NCBI GenBank assembly: GCA_900552725.1
Contig: USAT01000047.1
Location: forward strand, 1-13,909
DNA from: an uncultured Eubacteriales bacterium
Lineage (GTDB): Bacteria > Bacillota > Clostridia > Oscillospirales > Oscillospiraceae
Reading direction: 5' to 3'
Length of the DNA: 13,909 nt
In this document: positions 1 through 7,591 of the stretch, piece by piece
Position numbering within the stretch: the first letter of the stretch is position 1
Layout: each line of letters begins with the position of its first letter
Notes under the pieces: generated by a model
What the model saw: the letters and a program-made list of their open reading frames with translations, nothing else
What the model was told of the DNA's origin: nothing
The model's database searches: none
Program-made: the position numbers and the translations under genes

Positions 1-117
1 GCGGGTGCTGCCCCGCCGCGGCTGCTGGCGCTTTCCCGGCGTTCTGCCGCCTGTTGTCCTGGGCCGCGGCGGCGGTGGCGGCAGCTTGCTGCTGCGTACC
101 CGTTTCCCTGTTGCCAT
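1..117 (-). CDS. N-terminal fragment of a basic, proline-rich protein (possibly FtsK/SpoIIIE-type)
   Basis: Only the first 39 codons are present; the gene continues past the left edge. It starts at an ATG (117-115) preceded by AGGAGG at an 8-base distance, which makes the start convincing. The visible residues are dominated by Arg, Lys, Pro, Ser and Thr, and include a run of five prolines. There is no membrane segment or recognisable domain yet. A disordered cationic N-terminus like this is common in Clostridial FtsK/SpoIIIE DNA translocases, but also in translation and nucleoid proteins, so the identity is a guess. It is divergent from the plus-strand gene at 247. That a gene starts here is fairly sure; its function is not. 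Confidence 0.6.
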   Translation of the reverse strand, partial: MATGKRVRSSKLPPPPPRPRTTGGRTPGKRQQPRRGSTR

Positions 118-182
118 ATGGCGCACCTCCTGTCCTTTGCACCACTATATGCGCCGCGGGAAACGCAATATGCGCGAAAGGG

Positions 183-211
183 TTGCGCCGGGACGTGGGA
201 TACGGTAAAAT
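183..211 (+). promoter_or_regulatory. Predicted vegetative promoter for the membrane protein at 247
   Basis: TTGCGC (183-188) and TAAAAT (206-211) are separated by exactly 17 bases, a good match to the housekeeping sigma-A spacing. The -10 ends 35 bases before the start codon of the plus-strand gene. No equally good promoter was seen on the other strand for the divergent gene. The closest candidate is a TATAGT around 145-150 (minus strand), which lacks a well-placed -35. Confidence 0.55.
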
Positions 212-246
212 GGGGATAAATATTCTAGGAAGAAAAGGGGCGCAAA

Positions 247-633
247 ATGGACTTTGGCGACTATATCATTATATTTGGCGGAATTGCACTTCTTTCCGGC
301 CTGAGCTGCAAAAATATGGCGATAGGCATGATAGAACAGCTCAATATTGTTACGCGCTATTATCCCAAGCACTATACCGCGCCGAGCCGCTGGATGAGGA
401 AGCTTTTCAAGCTATCACAGCGCGTGATCCCTCGTTACCTCTACTTTGAACTGCTGCTGTCGCTTTTCTTTTTTCTGCTTGGGCCGGTCAATATCGTGGT
501 CAGCGTCGCAGGAGGCGGTAACGAGACCCTTACGGTCATATTAGTCATGTTTCATGTCGGCGCGATCATCCTCAACGCCATCTTCTTCTGCACCATGTCG
601 CTGCTGTATCAATATGCCCATCCTAAAAAGTGA
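247..633 (+). CDS. Unrecognised small membrane protein, 128 aa
   Basis: I do not recognise the family. The start ATG follows AAAAGGGG at about 6 bases, a promoter-like pair lies upstream at 183-211, and a strong terminator follows the stop, so this looks like a complete one-gene transcription unit. The protein has about three hydrophobic segments: roughly residues 5-20, 65-88 and 97-121. Between the first and second is a polar, positively charged stretch (about 38-62) rich in Arg, Lys and Tyr. It ends in a short basic tail (HPKK). The middle Lys/Arg cluster would probably face the cytoplasm. The codons are visibly more A/T-ending than in the flanking genes, which could mean a recently acquired or fast-evolving gene. 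No enzymatic motif is visible. Confidence 0.65.
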   Translation: MDFGDYIIIFGGIALLSGLSCKNMAIGMIEQLNIVTRYYPKHYTAPSRWMRKLFKLSQRVIPRYLYFELLLSLFFFLLGPVNIVVSVAGGGNETLTVILVMFHVGAIILNAIFFCTMSLLYQYAHPKK

Positions 634-646
634 CCACAAAGCAAGA

Positions 647-679
647 AAAAAGTGAGCTGCCAGCGGCAGCTCACTTTTT
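647..679. terminator. Bidirectional intrinsic terminator
   Basis: This is a perfect 15-bp inverted repeat (647-661 and 665-679) with a 3-base loop (AGC), flanked by A-tracts on the left and T-tracts on the right. It therefore works as hairpin plus U-run in both directions. It lies 14 bases after the stop of the plus-strand membrane gene and 26 bases after the stop of ispH-rpsA, so the two convergent units share it. Confidence 0.93.
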
Positions 680-705
680 ATCAAGCTCTTTATGATGTCT
701 GGAAA

Positions 706-2655
706 TTACTCCTCATCCTCGGCCTCGTCGGCAGCGGGAGTCAGCAGAGCGCGGATGGACAGGGAGATCTTCTGCTTCTCTTCGTCGATGGCAGTGATCT
801 TGGCGTCCACCATCTGGCCCTCGGACAGGACGTCACCGGGCTTCTCGATGCGGCGATCAGCGATCTGGGAGATGTGGATCAGGCCATCCACGCCGGGCAC
901 GACCTCGGCAAAGGCGCCGAAGGCCATCAGCTTCACGATGCGGACGTTGGCAACATCGCCCACCTTATAGGTCTCCATGAACTTATCCCAGGGGTTGCAG
1001 GAGTGATCCTTCACGCCCAGAGAGATCTTGCGCTTCTCGGGATCGAAGGAGATGACATACACGTCCAGAGGATCGCCAACAGAGACGACCTCGGCGGGAT
1101 TCTTGATGCGGCTCCAGCTCAGCTCGGAGATGTGGACCATGCCATCCACGCCGCCGATGTCCACGAACACGCCGTAGGAGGTCATGGACTTGACAACGCC
1201 GTTGTAGTGCTTGCCCACTTCGATGTTGTTCCAGATCTCAGCCTGGGCGGCCTGACGGGCCTCGTACTGCACGGCACGGATGGAACCCACCACGCGGCGG
1301 CGGGCACGGTTGACCTCGGTGATGCGCAGGGAGACGGTCTTGCCGATCATCTCGCTCAGCTCAGCGCCGCGGGGCTGGCCGGACTGGGAAGCGGGAACGA
1401 ACACGCGCACGCCCTTGACGTTGACGACGATGCCGCCCTTGTTCTCCTCGGTGACCTTGCCCTCCAGGGTGGTCTTGTTCTCGCAGGCCTCTGCGATGTC
1501 GTCCCACACCTTCACGGCGTCCAGACGCTTCTTGGACAGCATGGCATAGCCCTCCACGTCGTTGACGCGGATGATGTAAGTCTCGATCTCGTCGCCGACC
1601 TTCACCACGTCCTCGGGCTTGACGTTGGGATCAGCGGACAGCTCGTCGATGGCAATATAGCCAGCCTGCTTGCAGCCCAGATCCACCTGCACCTCGGTAG
1701 GGCCAATGGCCGTTACGATACCGGTTACCTTCTCTCCTGTATTTAAAGTCTTAAAAGATTTTTCCAGCAGCTCCTCAAAGCTTTCTTCCACGGCTTCAGT
1801 GTTCTTGATTTCTTCGCTCATCGTTTCGTTTACCTCCTTAATGATGCTCGCCGGTGTGGACGCGCCGGCTGTAAGCCCCGCCACGGAACATCCCTTAAGA
1901 AAGTTTGGCTCAAGTTCACCGGCCCCTTCGATCTGATAGACCCGTGGACATCTCTCGCTGCAAATCTCTGTCAAGTGTTGGGTGTTGGCACTCTTACGAT
2001 CTCCGACCACGACCATAACGTCAACCCTGGCGGCCAGTTCCGCCGCTTCCGATTGCCGTCTTTGCGTAGCATTACATATTGTATCAAATAATTTCGCGTT
2101 TGTACACTCTTTTTTCAAAATTTTTGAAGAAGTTTCCCAAAGCGACCGGATGCAGGTGGTCTGGGCCACCACGGTCATGGGAAGCAGGCGGTTTTTTTCG
2201 TCTGAATCCAACCATTCCCGCAGCTTTTCCGGCGTCTGGAAGATCCGTGACCGCGCAGACCAGCTGGCTGCGCCCAGCACCTCGGGATGGCGCTCCTCGC
2301 CGATGATCACGGGGATCCTGCCCTCCTCGTCCGCCTGGGCCACCAGATGCTGGATCCGCAGCACATTGGGACATGTGGCGTTGACGCACACCGCGCCCGC
2401 CGCCTCCAGCTGCTCCAGCACCTGCTTGCGCTCACCGTGGGAACGGATGATGACCGTTTCCTCCGGCCGCACCTGCGCCGGGCTCTCCACCGTGCGGCAG
2501 CCCAGTGATTCCAGCTCACGCACCACATGGGCATTGTGGATGATGCTGCCCAGCATCACGCAGCCGCCCTTTTCGCGGGCCGTCTGCTCCGCCAGTTTCA
2601 CCGCCCGCTCCACGCCGTAGCAGAAGCCGGCGCTCTCGGCCTGGATCACTTTCAT
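706..2655 (-). CDS. ispH: IspH-ribosomal protein S1 fusion (HMBPP reductase + RpsA), 649 aa
   Basis: The N-terminal half (about 1-278) is 4-hydroxy-3-methylbut-2-enyl diphosphate reductase, the last MEP-pathway enzyme, which makes IPP and DMAPP. Its three iron-sulfur cysteines are visible: C12 (FCYGV), C95 (NATCP) and C194 (DTICNAT). The HPE catalytic glutamate (E125) and the QTT motif (about 165-167) are also present. The C-terminal half holds four S1 RNA-binding domains at roughly 306-376, 394-458, 480-548 and 565-635; the last two are the best conserved (YGVFVDIG, FGAFAEV). It ends in an acidic tail. S1 helps mRNA bind the 30S subunit. This bifunctional IspH/S1 arrangement is known from Clostridia. 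The gene overlaps plsC by 4 bases (ATGA) and is last in the operon. An internal ribosome binding site lies at the domain boundary. Confidence 0.95.
   Translation of the reverse strand: MKVIQAESAGFCYGVERAVKLAEQTAREKGGCVMLGSIIHNAHVVRELESLGCRTVESPAQVRPEETVIIRSHGERKQVLEQLEAAGAVCVNATCPNVLRIQHLVAQADEEGRIPVIIGEERHPEVLGAASWSARSRIFQTPEKLREWLDSDEKNRLLPMTVVAQTTCIRSLWETSSKILKKECTNAKLFDTICNATQRRQSEAAELAARVDVMVVVGDRKSANTQHLTEICSERCPRVYQIEGAGELEPNFLKGCSVAGLTAGASTPASIIKEVNETMSEEIKNTEAVEESFEELLEKSFKTLNTGEKVTGIVTAIGPTEVQVDLGCKQAGYIAIDELSADPNVKPEDVVKVGDEIETYIIRVNDVEGYAMLSKKRLDAVKVWDDIAEACENKTTLEGKVTEENKGGIVVNVKGVRVFVPASQSGQPRGAELSEMIGKTVSLRITEVNRARRRVVGSIRAVQYEARQAAQAEIWNNIEVGKHYNGVVKSMTSYGVFVDIGGVDGMVHISELSWSRIKNPAEVVSVGDPLDVYVISFDPEKRKISLGVKDHSCNPWDKFMETYKVGDVANVRIVKLMAFGAFAEVVPGVDGLIHISQIADRRIEKPGDVLSEGQMVDAKITAIDEEKQKISLSIRALLTPAADEAEDEE
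1819..1839 (-). promoter_or_regulatory. Internal ribosome binding site and ATG at the IspH/S1 junction
   Basis: Inside the fused gene, AAGGAGG (1839-1833) stands 11 bases before an in-frame ATG (1821-1819, codon 279). This is exactly where IspH ends and the S1 part begins (MSEEIKN). Initiation here would give a free 371-residue four-domain S1 protein. The 11-base distance is slightly long but workable. The SD also encodes Ile-Lys-Glu-Val, so chance cannot be excluded. Confidence 0.5.
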
Positions 2656-3248
2656 TGGACACCGCCCAACTCGTAGACCTGGCGCATGACCTCGTCCACG
2701 TTCTGCTGGTACTCCTCCGCCGTGCCCTTCCGCTCGGTATACACCGGGGCATAGGGCTTGCCGATGATAAGGGACAGCTTATGGAACAGCCGCCGGGTGC
2801 TGCTGATGAACACCGGCAGCATCTTCACGCCGGAGCGGATGGCGATCATGGTGGCGCCGCCCTTGGGCTGCACATGCTGGCCCTTCTTCACCCGCGTGCC
2901 CTCCGGGAAGATCAGCAGGCTGATGCCGTCCTTCAGGCTCTTGATGGCGGTCTTGATGGCGCCGATGTCGCTGTTGCCCCGATCCACGGGGAAAGCGCCC
3001 ATATACCGGATGAAGCCGCCCACGGCGGGGATGCGGAACAGCTGCTGCTTGGCCATGATCCGCAGCGGCACGTCATCATGCAGGGCGCAGACGATCAGCA
3101 CCGGATCCCACGCGCTGGAGTGGTTGGCGCACAGCACCACCGGCTCGTCGGGCAGGTTCTCCCGGCCCTGGATCTCCACCGGGAACAGCCATAGGATCAG
3201 CGGCCGCAGGATGGCCCATATGAACGCGTAGAAGGGATTTTTCTTCAT
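2652..3248 (-). CDS. plsC: 1-acyl-sn-glycerol-3-phosphate acyltransferase (PlsC family), 198 aa
   Basis: It transfers an acyl group to lysophosphatidic acid to make phosphatidic acid, the precursor of membrane phospholipids, at the cytoplasmic membrane face. A hydrophobic N-terminal segment (about 6-24) would anchor it. The acyltransferase motifs are in order: NHSSAWD (His43, Asp48), the glycerol-phosphate-binding FPVDRG region (about 86-91), and FPEGTR (114-119). The length of 198 residues is typical of the compact Firmicutes form. Both ends overlap neighbours by 4 bases as ATGA (cmk upstream, ispH-rpsA downstream), which indicates translational coupling. The order cmk-plsC-ispH-rpsA recurs in Clostridia. 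The exact acyl donor (acyl-ACP or acyl-CoA) cannot be read from the sequence. Confidence 0.93.
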   Translation of the reverse strand: MKKNPFYAFIWAILRPLILWLFPVEIQGRENLPDEPVVLCANHSSAWDPVLIVCALHDDVPLRIMAKQQLFRIPAVGGFIRYMGAFPVDRGNSDIGAIKTAIKSLKDGISLLIFPEGTRVKKGQHVQPKGGATMIAIRSGVKMLPVFISSTRRLFHKLSLIIGKPYAPVYTERKGTAEEYQQNVDEVMRQVYELGGVQ

Positions 3249-3925
3249 ACGCCCACCTTCCTTCGGATGACGTCCAGCAGGGCCTCCTCGCTCTGGCGGA
3301 AGTCCATCTGGCTGGTATCCACGATCACCGCGTCCTCCGCCGGGCGCAGCGGCGCGGCGGCACGGTGGACGTCGTTATAGTCCCGCTCCTTCATCTCCGC
3401 CAGCACCTGGTCAAAGGGCCGGGGCGTTCCCCGCTCCAGCAGTTCCCTTTCCCGGCGGCGGGCACGGACCTCCACATCCGCCTGTAGGAAGATCTTTACA
3501 TCCGCGTCAGGCAGCACCACGGTGCCGATATCCCGGCCATCCATGATGACGCTGCTCCTCCGGGCAAAGTCCCGCTGCATCTCCAGCAGGAAGGCCCGTA
3601 CCTCCGGGATGGCGGACACCGCCGAGGCATAGAGGGAGATCTCAGGCAGGCGGATCTCCTCCGTCACGTCCTCGCCCTGCAGCAGCATGTGCTGCAGGCC
3701 CTGATCGTCATAGCGCATGCCGATCTTCACCTGGGGCAGCAGGGCGATCACCGCCTGGGTATCGGCGGCGTCCACCCCCTGGCGGCGGGCATAGCAGCCG
3801 ATGGTGCGGTAAATGGCGCCGGTGTCCACATACAAAATGTGCAGCTTCGCCGCGATGGCCTTGGCCAGCGTACTTTTTCCCGCGCCGCTGGGCCCGTCCA
3901 CCGCCACAGAATAGATTTTTTCCAT
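3245..3925 (-). CDS. cmk: Cytidylate kinase (CMP/dCMP kinase), 226 aa
   Basis: It phosphorylates CMP and dCMP to the diphosphates with ATP, in pyrimidine nucleotide recycling. The P-loop GPSGAGKST is at 11-19, DTGAIYR at 34-40, and the Cmk signature DGRDIGTVVLPDADVKIF at about 129-146. An Arg-rich lid follows (about 152-162). The length is typical of the family. I placed the start at ATG 3925 (MEKIYSVAVDG) rather than at an in-frame codon 18 positions upstream. The shorter form begins right before the P-loop strand, has a GGGAG-like site 8 bases away, and leaves a 5-base gap to the flavoprotein stop instead of a long overlap. Its stop overlaps the plsC start by 4 bases. Confidence 0.95.
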   Translation of the reverse strand: MEKIYSVAVDGPSGAGKSTLAKAIAAKLHILYVDTGAIYRTIGCYARRQGVDAADTQAVIALLPQVKIGMRYDDQGLQHMLLQGEDVTEEIRLPEISLYASAVSAIPEVRAFLLEMQRDFARRSSVIMDGRDIGTVVLPDADVKIFLQADVEVRARRRERELLERGTPRPFDQVLAEMKERDYNDVHRAAAPLRPAEDAVIVDTSQMDFRQSEEALLDVIRRKVGV

Positions 3926-3930
3926 CCGAT

Positions 3931-5163
3931 TCACTCCCGCTCTGCCGCGGACACACCGGCCAGATGGCCGGTGGCCCACGCGATCTGTAAATTAAAGCCG
4001 CCGGTATAGGCGTCCACGTCCAATACCTCTCCGGCGAAATACAGCCCCTCCACCAGCTTGGACTCCATGGTGTTGGGCTTCACCTCGCTGACCTTCACGC
4101 CGCCAGCGGTGACGATGGCCTCCGCCACCGGACGCACACCGGTCACATTGATTTCAAAATGCTTCAGCATCCGGATCAGCGCCCGCCGCTGCTCCCGGGT
4201 CAGGGAATTGGCCTTCAGCGTCGGCGGAAGGCCCAGCCTCCGGGAGAGCACCGGGGCCATGCTGTGAGGCACCAGGCCGCACAGCAGCTTTTCCACGTCC
4301 CGGTTGGGGCTCTCGCCGATGTCCCGCAGGATACGGGCCTCCAGCTTCTGCTCGTCCAGGGCGGGCTTCAGGTCGATGCTGAGACGGTACTGCTCCTTCT
4401 CCCAGCTCCGCAGATGGGCGCTGGCCGACAGCACCAGCGGGCCGGACACGCCGAAGTGGGTAAACAGCATCTCGCCGAATTCCCGGAACACCGCCTTATT
4501 CTTCTGGTTATAGGCCGTCAGCTCCACGTTTTTCAGACTCAGCCCCTGCATATGGCGGCAGCAATCGTCGTCGCTGACCAGCGGCACCAACGAACCCCTG
4601 GGCTCCACGATGGTATGGCCCAGCGCGGCGGCCATTTTGTAGCCGTCGCCGGTGGAGCCAGTACCGGGATAGGACACGCCGCCGGTGGCGATGATCACCG
4701 CGTCGGCGGGATAGCTTCCCTTCTCCCCCGTCACCGCCGTCACATGGCCCTCCGCCGTCTCCACCGCCGCGGCACGGTCGTGGATCCAGCGGATGCACAG
4801 CGCCTTTACTTCTCCCTTCAGGGCGTCGGTGATGTCGAAGGCGCTGTCGGACACCGGGAACACCCGGTCGCCCCGCTCCACCTTCAGCGGTACGCCGCAG
4901 CCCTCGAAAAACGCCATGGTGTCCCGGCTGGTGAACCGGGACAGGGCGCTGTACAGGAACCGGCCGTTGCGGGGGATGTGGGCCATCAGGCCCTCCAGAT
5001 CCGTGTCGTTGGTGACGTTGCAGCGGCCCTTTCCCGTGATATTGACTTTTTTGCCCAACCGCTCGTTGGGTTCTATCAGGCTCACCTGCGCGCCGCGCTC
5101 CGCGGCGGCGATGGCAGCCATCAGACCGGCGGCGCCGCCGCCGATCACCGTTATCTTATTCAT
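3931..5163 (-). CDS. BaiN/HI0933-family FAD-dependent oxidoreductase, 410 aa
   Basis: It is a flavoprotein with an N-terminal Rossmann fold: GGGAAG at 8-13 and an acidic residue ending the second strand (E31). The GKGRCNVTN motif (44-52) is diagnostic of the HI0933 family. ATGGVSYPGTGSTGDGY follows mid-protein, then FTHFGVSGP, and the C-terminal FAD-contact motif with TGGFNLQIAWATG. Members have been called aminoacetone oxidase-like; BaiN acts in bile acid dehydroxylation in some gut clostridia. The physiological substrate of most members is unknown, and nothing in this gene singles out bile acids, so I give no symbol. The start ATG 5163 puts the Rossmann strand at the very N-terminus and overlaps the RpiR gene by 8 bases. 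Placement just before cmk is common in Clostridia and suggests a housekeeping role. Confidence 0.88.
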   Translation of the reverse strand: MNKITVIGGGAAGLMAAIAAAERGAQVSLIEPNERLGKKVNITGKGRCNVTNDTDLEGLMAHIPRNGRFLYSALSRFTSRDTMAFFEGCGVPLKVERGDRVFPVSDSAFDITDALKGEVKALCIRWIHDRAAAVETAEGHVTAVTGEKGSYPADAVIIATGGVSYPGTGSTGDGYKMAAALGHTIVEPRGSLVPLVSDDDCCRHMQGLSLKNVELTAYNQKNKAVFREFGEMLFTHFGVSGPLVLSASAHLRSWEKEQYRLSIDLKPALDEQKLEARILRDIGESPNRDVEKLLCGLVPHSMAPVLSRRLGLPPTLKANSLTREQRRALIRMLKHFEINVTGVRPVAEAIVTAGGVKVSEVKPNTMESKLVEGLYFAGEVLDVDAYTGGFNLQIAWATGHLAGVSAAERE

Positions 5164-6022
5164 CTTCCGCTTTCCCGAAAATACTGTATTTCGACCACAC
5201 TTGCTCCATCTCGGCAAATACCTGCGACACCTCTTCCCGCTTCCGCTGGCCCACGGCCAGGATCAGCGCGTTCATCAGGCTCAGCGGCGCGGCCAGCGAG
5301 TCCACATAGGACAATGCCTCACACCGCACCAGCAGCGCCGCAGTAGCCAACGAATACAGGGGAGACATCTGACTGTCGGTAATAGCGATCACGTCCGCGC
5401 CCCGGTCATGGGCCAGCTGCATGGCGTGGATGCCCATGTTGGAGTACCGGGGGAAGCTGATGCCCACCATCACGTCGCCGGGGCCGATGTGGATCATCTG
5501 CTCGTAGATCTCGCCTGCCGCCGTGTTCTGCACATAGATCACGTTTTTGAACAGCAGGTGGAAATAGAAATTCAGATAGCCCGCCAGGAATGAGCTGGAG
5601 CGCACGCCCAGAATGTAGATGTGCTGAGCGTTCAGCAGCAGCTCCACCACCCGCTGGAACTCCTTCCGGTCGATCTGCTCGATGGCGGTGTGGATGCTGT
5701 CCATATCCCGCTGCATCACGGCGGCCAGAATGTCGTTGCCGGTCATCTGATCCTGGGACGCCTGGATCCGCTGTACCGAGGTCAGCTTGCCGCGGATGAT
5801 CTCCTGCAATGCCTTCTGCATGGCGGGATAACCGCTGTACCCCAGCTCGGCGGCAAAGCGTACCACCGTGGATTCACTGACCTGGGCCGTCTGACCCAGC
5901 TTGGCGGCGGTCATGAAGGCCGCCTTGTCATAGTTGTTCAGAATATAGTCGGCGATCCGCTTCTGTCCCTTGGAAAAGCCGTCCATACTGGCGCGTATCG
6001 TATGTAACACGCTCTGCTTCAT
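5156..6022 (-). CDS. MurR/RpiR-family transcriptional regulator (HTH + SIS), 288 aa
   Basis: Residues 1-77 form the RpiR-type helix-turn-helix, including the recognition-helix signature SESTVVRFAAELGYSGY (about 49-65). Residues about 122-250 form a SIS domain (HIYILGVRSSS onwards), which in this family senses a phosphosugar. Such proteins usually control sugar or amino-sugar catabolism; no sugar gene lies nearby, so the ligand and targets are unknown. I chose ATG 6022 (MKQSVLHTIRASMDG), which overlaps the pseudouridine synthase stop by 4 bases (ATGA) and has AAGGAAG about 11 bases upstream. A longer in-frame version starting at 6076 would lie deep inside the upstream gene. The stop overlaps the flavoprotein start by 8 bases, so it is co-translated with housekeeping genes. 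Confidence 0.9.
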   Translation of the reverse strand: MKQSVLHTIRASMDGFSKGQKRIADYILNNYDKAAFMTAAKLGQTAQVSESTVVRFAAELGYSGYPAMQKALQEIIRGKLTSVQRIQASQDQMTGNDILAAVMQRDMDSIHTAIEQIDRKEFQRVVELLLNAQHIYILGVRSSSFLAGYLNFYFHLLFKNVIYVQNTAAGEIYEQMIHIGPGDVMVGISFPRYSNMGIHAMQLAHDRGADVIAITDSQMSPLYSLATAALLVRCEALSYVDSLAAPLSLMNALILAVGQRKREEVSQVFAEMEQVWSKYSIFGKAEDE

Positions 6023-6738
6023 ATTCTCTCGCTTCCTTTTAGCGCGGAGATCTCCGCGTCTGTCAAATACCGCCACTGTCCGGTCTTCAGATCACCCAGC
6101 GTCAGCGCGTCCTCGGCGATCCGCCGCAGCCGCGCCACCTGCAGATCCACCTGGGCGCACATGCGCCGGATCTGGCGGTTCTTCCCCTGGTGGATGGTGA
6201 CGCGCAGCAGGGCCTGTCCGCCCTTCTGCCAAACCGCTTCCACCTGTGCCGGGACCACAGGCGTGCCGTCCTCCAGCTCCGTCACGGCAGCCAATCGCTG
6301 TGCCGCACCCTCCAGCGCTCCGGTGACGGTCACCTCATAGACCTTGTCCACCTGATGCCTCGGGTGGGTCATGGCCTGCATCAGCGCCCCGTCGTTGGTG
6401 AACAGCAGCAGGCCCTCGCTGTCCCTGTCCAGCCGCCCCACGGGAAACACCCGTGTGCCGCAGTCCGCCACCAGCTCGGCGGCGGTAGCCCGCCCCAGCT
6501 CATCGCTGAGGGTGGTCACATAGCCCCGGGGCTTATTCAGCATCAGGTACACCATAGGCCCGGCAAACGTCAGCGGCTTTCCGTCCACGGCGACGGCGTC
6601 CGTCTCCGGATCGGCCTTGTCGCCCAGCTGGGCCGCCATACCGTTGACCGTCACCCGCCCCTCCGTCAGCAGCGTCTCCGCCGCCCGCCGGGAGCAGATA
6701 CCGGCCCGCGAGATCAGTTTTTGCAGCCGCTCCGTCAT
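6019..6738 (-). CDS. rluB: Pseudouridine synthase, RsuA/RluB family, 239 aa
   Basis: It isomerises a specific uridine to pseudouridine in ribosomal RNA. An S4 RNA-binding domain occupies about 1-48 (RLQKLISRAGICSRR). The catalytic motif GRLDRDSEGLLLFTND starts at 101, with catalytic Asp104. The family motif GKNRQIRRM is at 185-193. In Firmicutes the scpAB-dac-rluB neighbourhood holds RluB, which modifies 23S rRNA, and the context here fits. Motifs alone do not separate RluB from RluE, RluF or RsuA, so the symbol rests partly on context. The start overlaps the carboxypeptidase stop by 4 bases, and its own stop overlaps the regulator start by 4 bases. Confidence 0.9.
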   Translation of the reverse strand: MTERLQKLISRAGICSRRAAETLLTEGRVTVNGMAAQLGDKADPETDAVAVDGKPLTFAGPMVYLMLNKPRGYVTTLSDELGRATAAELVADCGTRVFPVGRLDRDSEGLLLFTNDGALMQAMTHPRHQVDKVYEVTVTGALEGAAQRLAAVTELEDGTPVVPAQVEAVWQKGGQALLRVTIHQGKNRQIRRMCAQVDLQVARLRRIAEDALTLGDLKTGQWRYLTDAEISALKGSERI

Positions 6739-7526
6739 GCCGTCTCCTCCGTGTTTTCTGCAAAGCCCATTTCATACAGGGCCTTGTGGTCGGCCCAGTC
6801 GTTGCCGTCGCACAGCGTCACCGCCACCAGACGGCGGCCCTGCCGCTCCGCGCAGGACACCAGCGTGCGGCCCGCCGCCCTGGTATAGCCAGTCTTCATG
6901 CCGATACAGCCCTCTACCTGGGTAAGGAGCTTGTTGTGGTTGGTCATCGTCCTGCCGCCCACCGTGGCCGTCCGGGTGGAACAGATGCGCCGAAAGGTGG
7001 GATCCTCCGCCGCGTAGGCCGCCAGTACCGCCATATCCCGCGCGGTAGAGTAGTGGTTCTCGTCGTCCAGCCCGTTGGGATTGGCAAAGGAGGTGCCCGT
7101 CATGCCCAGGGTCGCCGCCTTGTCGTTCATGGCGGCCACAAAGACCTCCAGCCCGCCGCAGCAATCCGCCAGCGCCAGGGCCGCGTCGTTGCCGCTGCAC
7201 AGCATCAGGCCGTACAGCAGCTCCTCCACCGTCACCACCTCGCCGGGCTTGAGATACATGGAGGAGCCCTCCGCCATATGGGCAGCCGTCACGGTGACGG
7301 TATCCGTCAGCTGGGCATGCTCCAGCACCACCAAGGCCGTCATGATCTTGGTGGTGCTTGCGATACGCATACGCCGCCCGGCGTCCTTTTCATACAGCAC
7401 TTCCCCGCTGTCGGCGTCCATCAGGATGGCCGCCGCGGCGGAGAGCTGCGCCGCCTCCGCCCGGCAGGGCAGAAGCGCCAGCAGCACGCCAAGGGCCAGC
7501 ATCGCCCCGCACAGTCGTTTCCACAT
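6735..7526 (-). CDS. Secreted D-alanyl-D-alanine carboxypeptidase (S11), 263 aa
   Basis: It is a serine peptidase that trims the terminal D-Ala from peptidoglycan stem peptides outside the membrane. A signal peptide (about 1-26) has a likely cleavage after AEA. The penicillin-binding motifs are complete: STTK (58-60 follows Ser57; Ser57 is the nucleophile), SGN (111-113) and KTG (211-213). The protein stops soon after the catalytic domain. The C-terminal beta domain and membrane anchor of full PBP5/DacA/DacF proteins (about 380 aa or more) are absent, so the mature protein may be released or held by other contacts. Genomic context (scpAB upstream, rluB downstream) matches B. subtilis dacB, a sporulation cortex enzyme, but here no spmA or spmB follows. 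I give no symbol because DacB and DacF cannot be separated. Confidence 0.9.
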   Translation of the reverse strand: MWKRLCGAMLALGVLLALLPCRAEAAQLSAAAAILMDADSGEVLYEKDAGRRMRIASTTKIMTALVVLEHAQLTDTVTVTAAHMAEGSSMYLKPGEVVTVEELLYGLMLCSGNDAALALADCCGGLEVFVAAMNDKAATLGMTGTSFANPNGLDDENHYSTARDMAVLAAYAAEDPTFRRICSTRTATVGGRTMTNHNKLLTQVEGCIGMKTGYTRAAGRTLVSCAERQGRRLVAVTLCDGNDWADHKALYEMGFAENTEETA

Positions 7527-7546
7527 GATATCACCCCGGATATCAT
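7525..7546 (-). promoter_or_regulatory. Inverted repeat overlapping the carboxypeptidase RBS and start
   Basis: ATGATATC and GATATCAT form a perfect 8-bp inverted repeat around a 6-base centre. On the minus strand the centre contains the GGGG ribosome binding site, and the first bases of the start codon belong to the right arm. In the mRNA this would be a small AU-rich hairpin presenting the SD in its loop. As DNA it could be an operator. The repeat is directly visible; any role is inference. Confidence 0.4.
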
Positions 7547-7591
7547 CCTATGCGGGAGCGGTTTGTCCCTAGCTTCCGAATATTTTCTTTC

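Noticed and set aside
652..1746. A 364-codon plus-strand open frame opposite ispH-rpsA
   Set aside because: It mirrors the S1 domain codons, begins inside the terminator, and gives a repetitive Leu/His/Asp/Gly translation with no recognisable fold.
3954..3973. A 20-base palindromic stretch in the flavoprotein gene resembling the hairpin centre at 11480-11499 (18 of 20 identical)
   Set aside because: Here it encodes the conserved C-terminal TGHLAG region of the enzyme. In GC-rich DNA a short palindromic similarity of this size between two sites can arise by chance.
4159..5346. A 395-codon plus-strand open frame opposite the flavoprotein
   Set aside because: It is antisense to a clear HI0933-family gene, with a compositionally biased His/Gln/Arg translation and no ribosome binding site.
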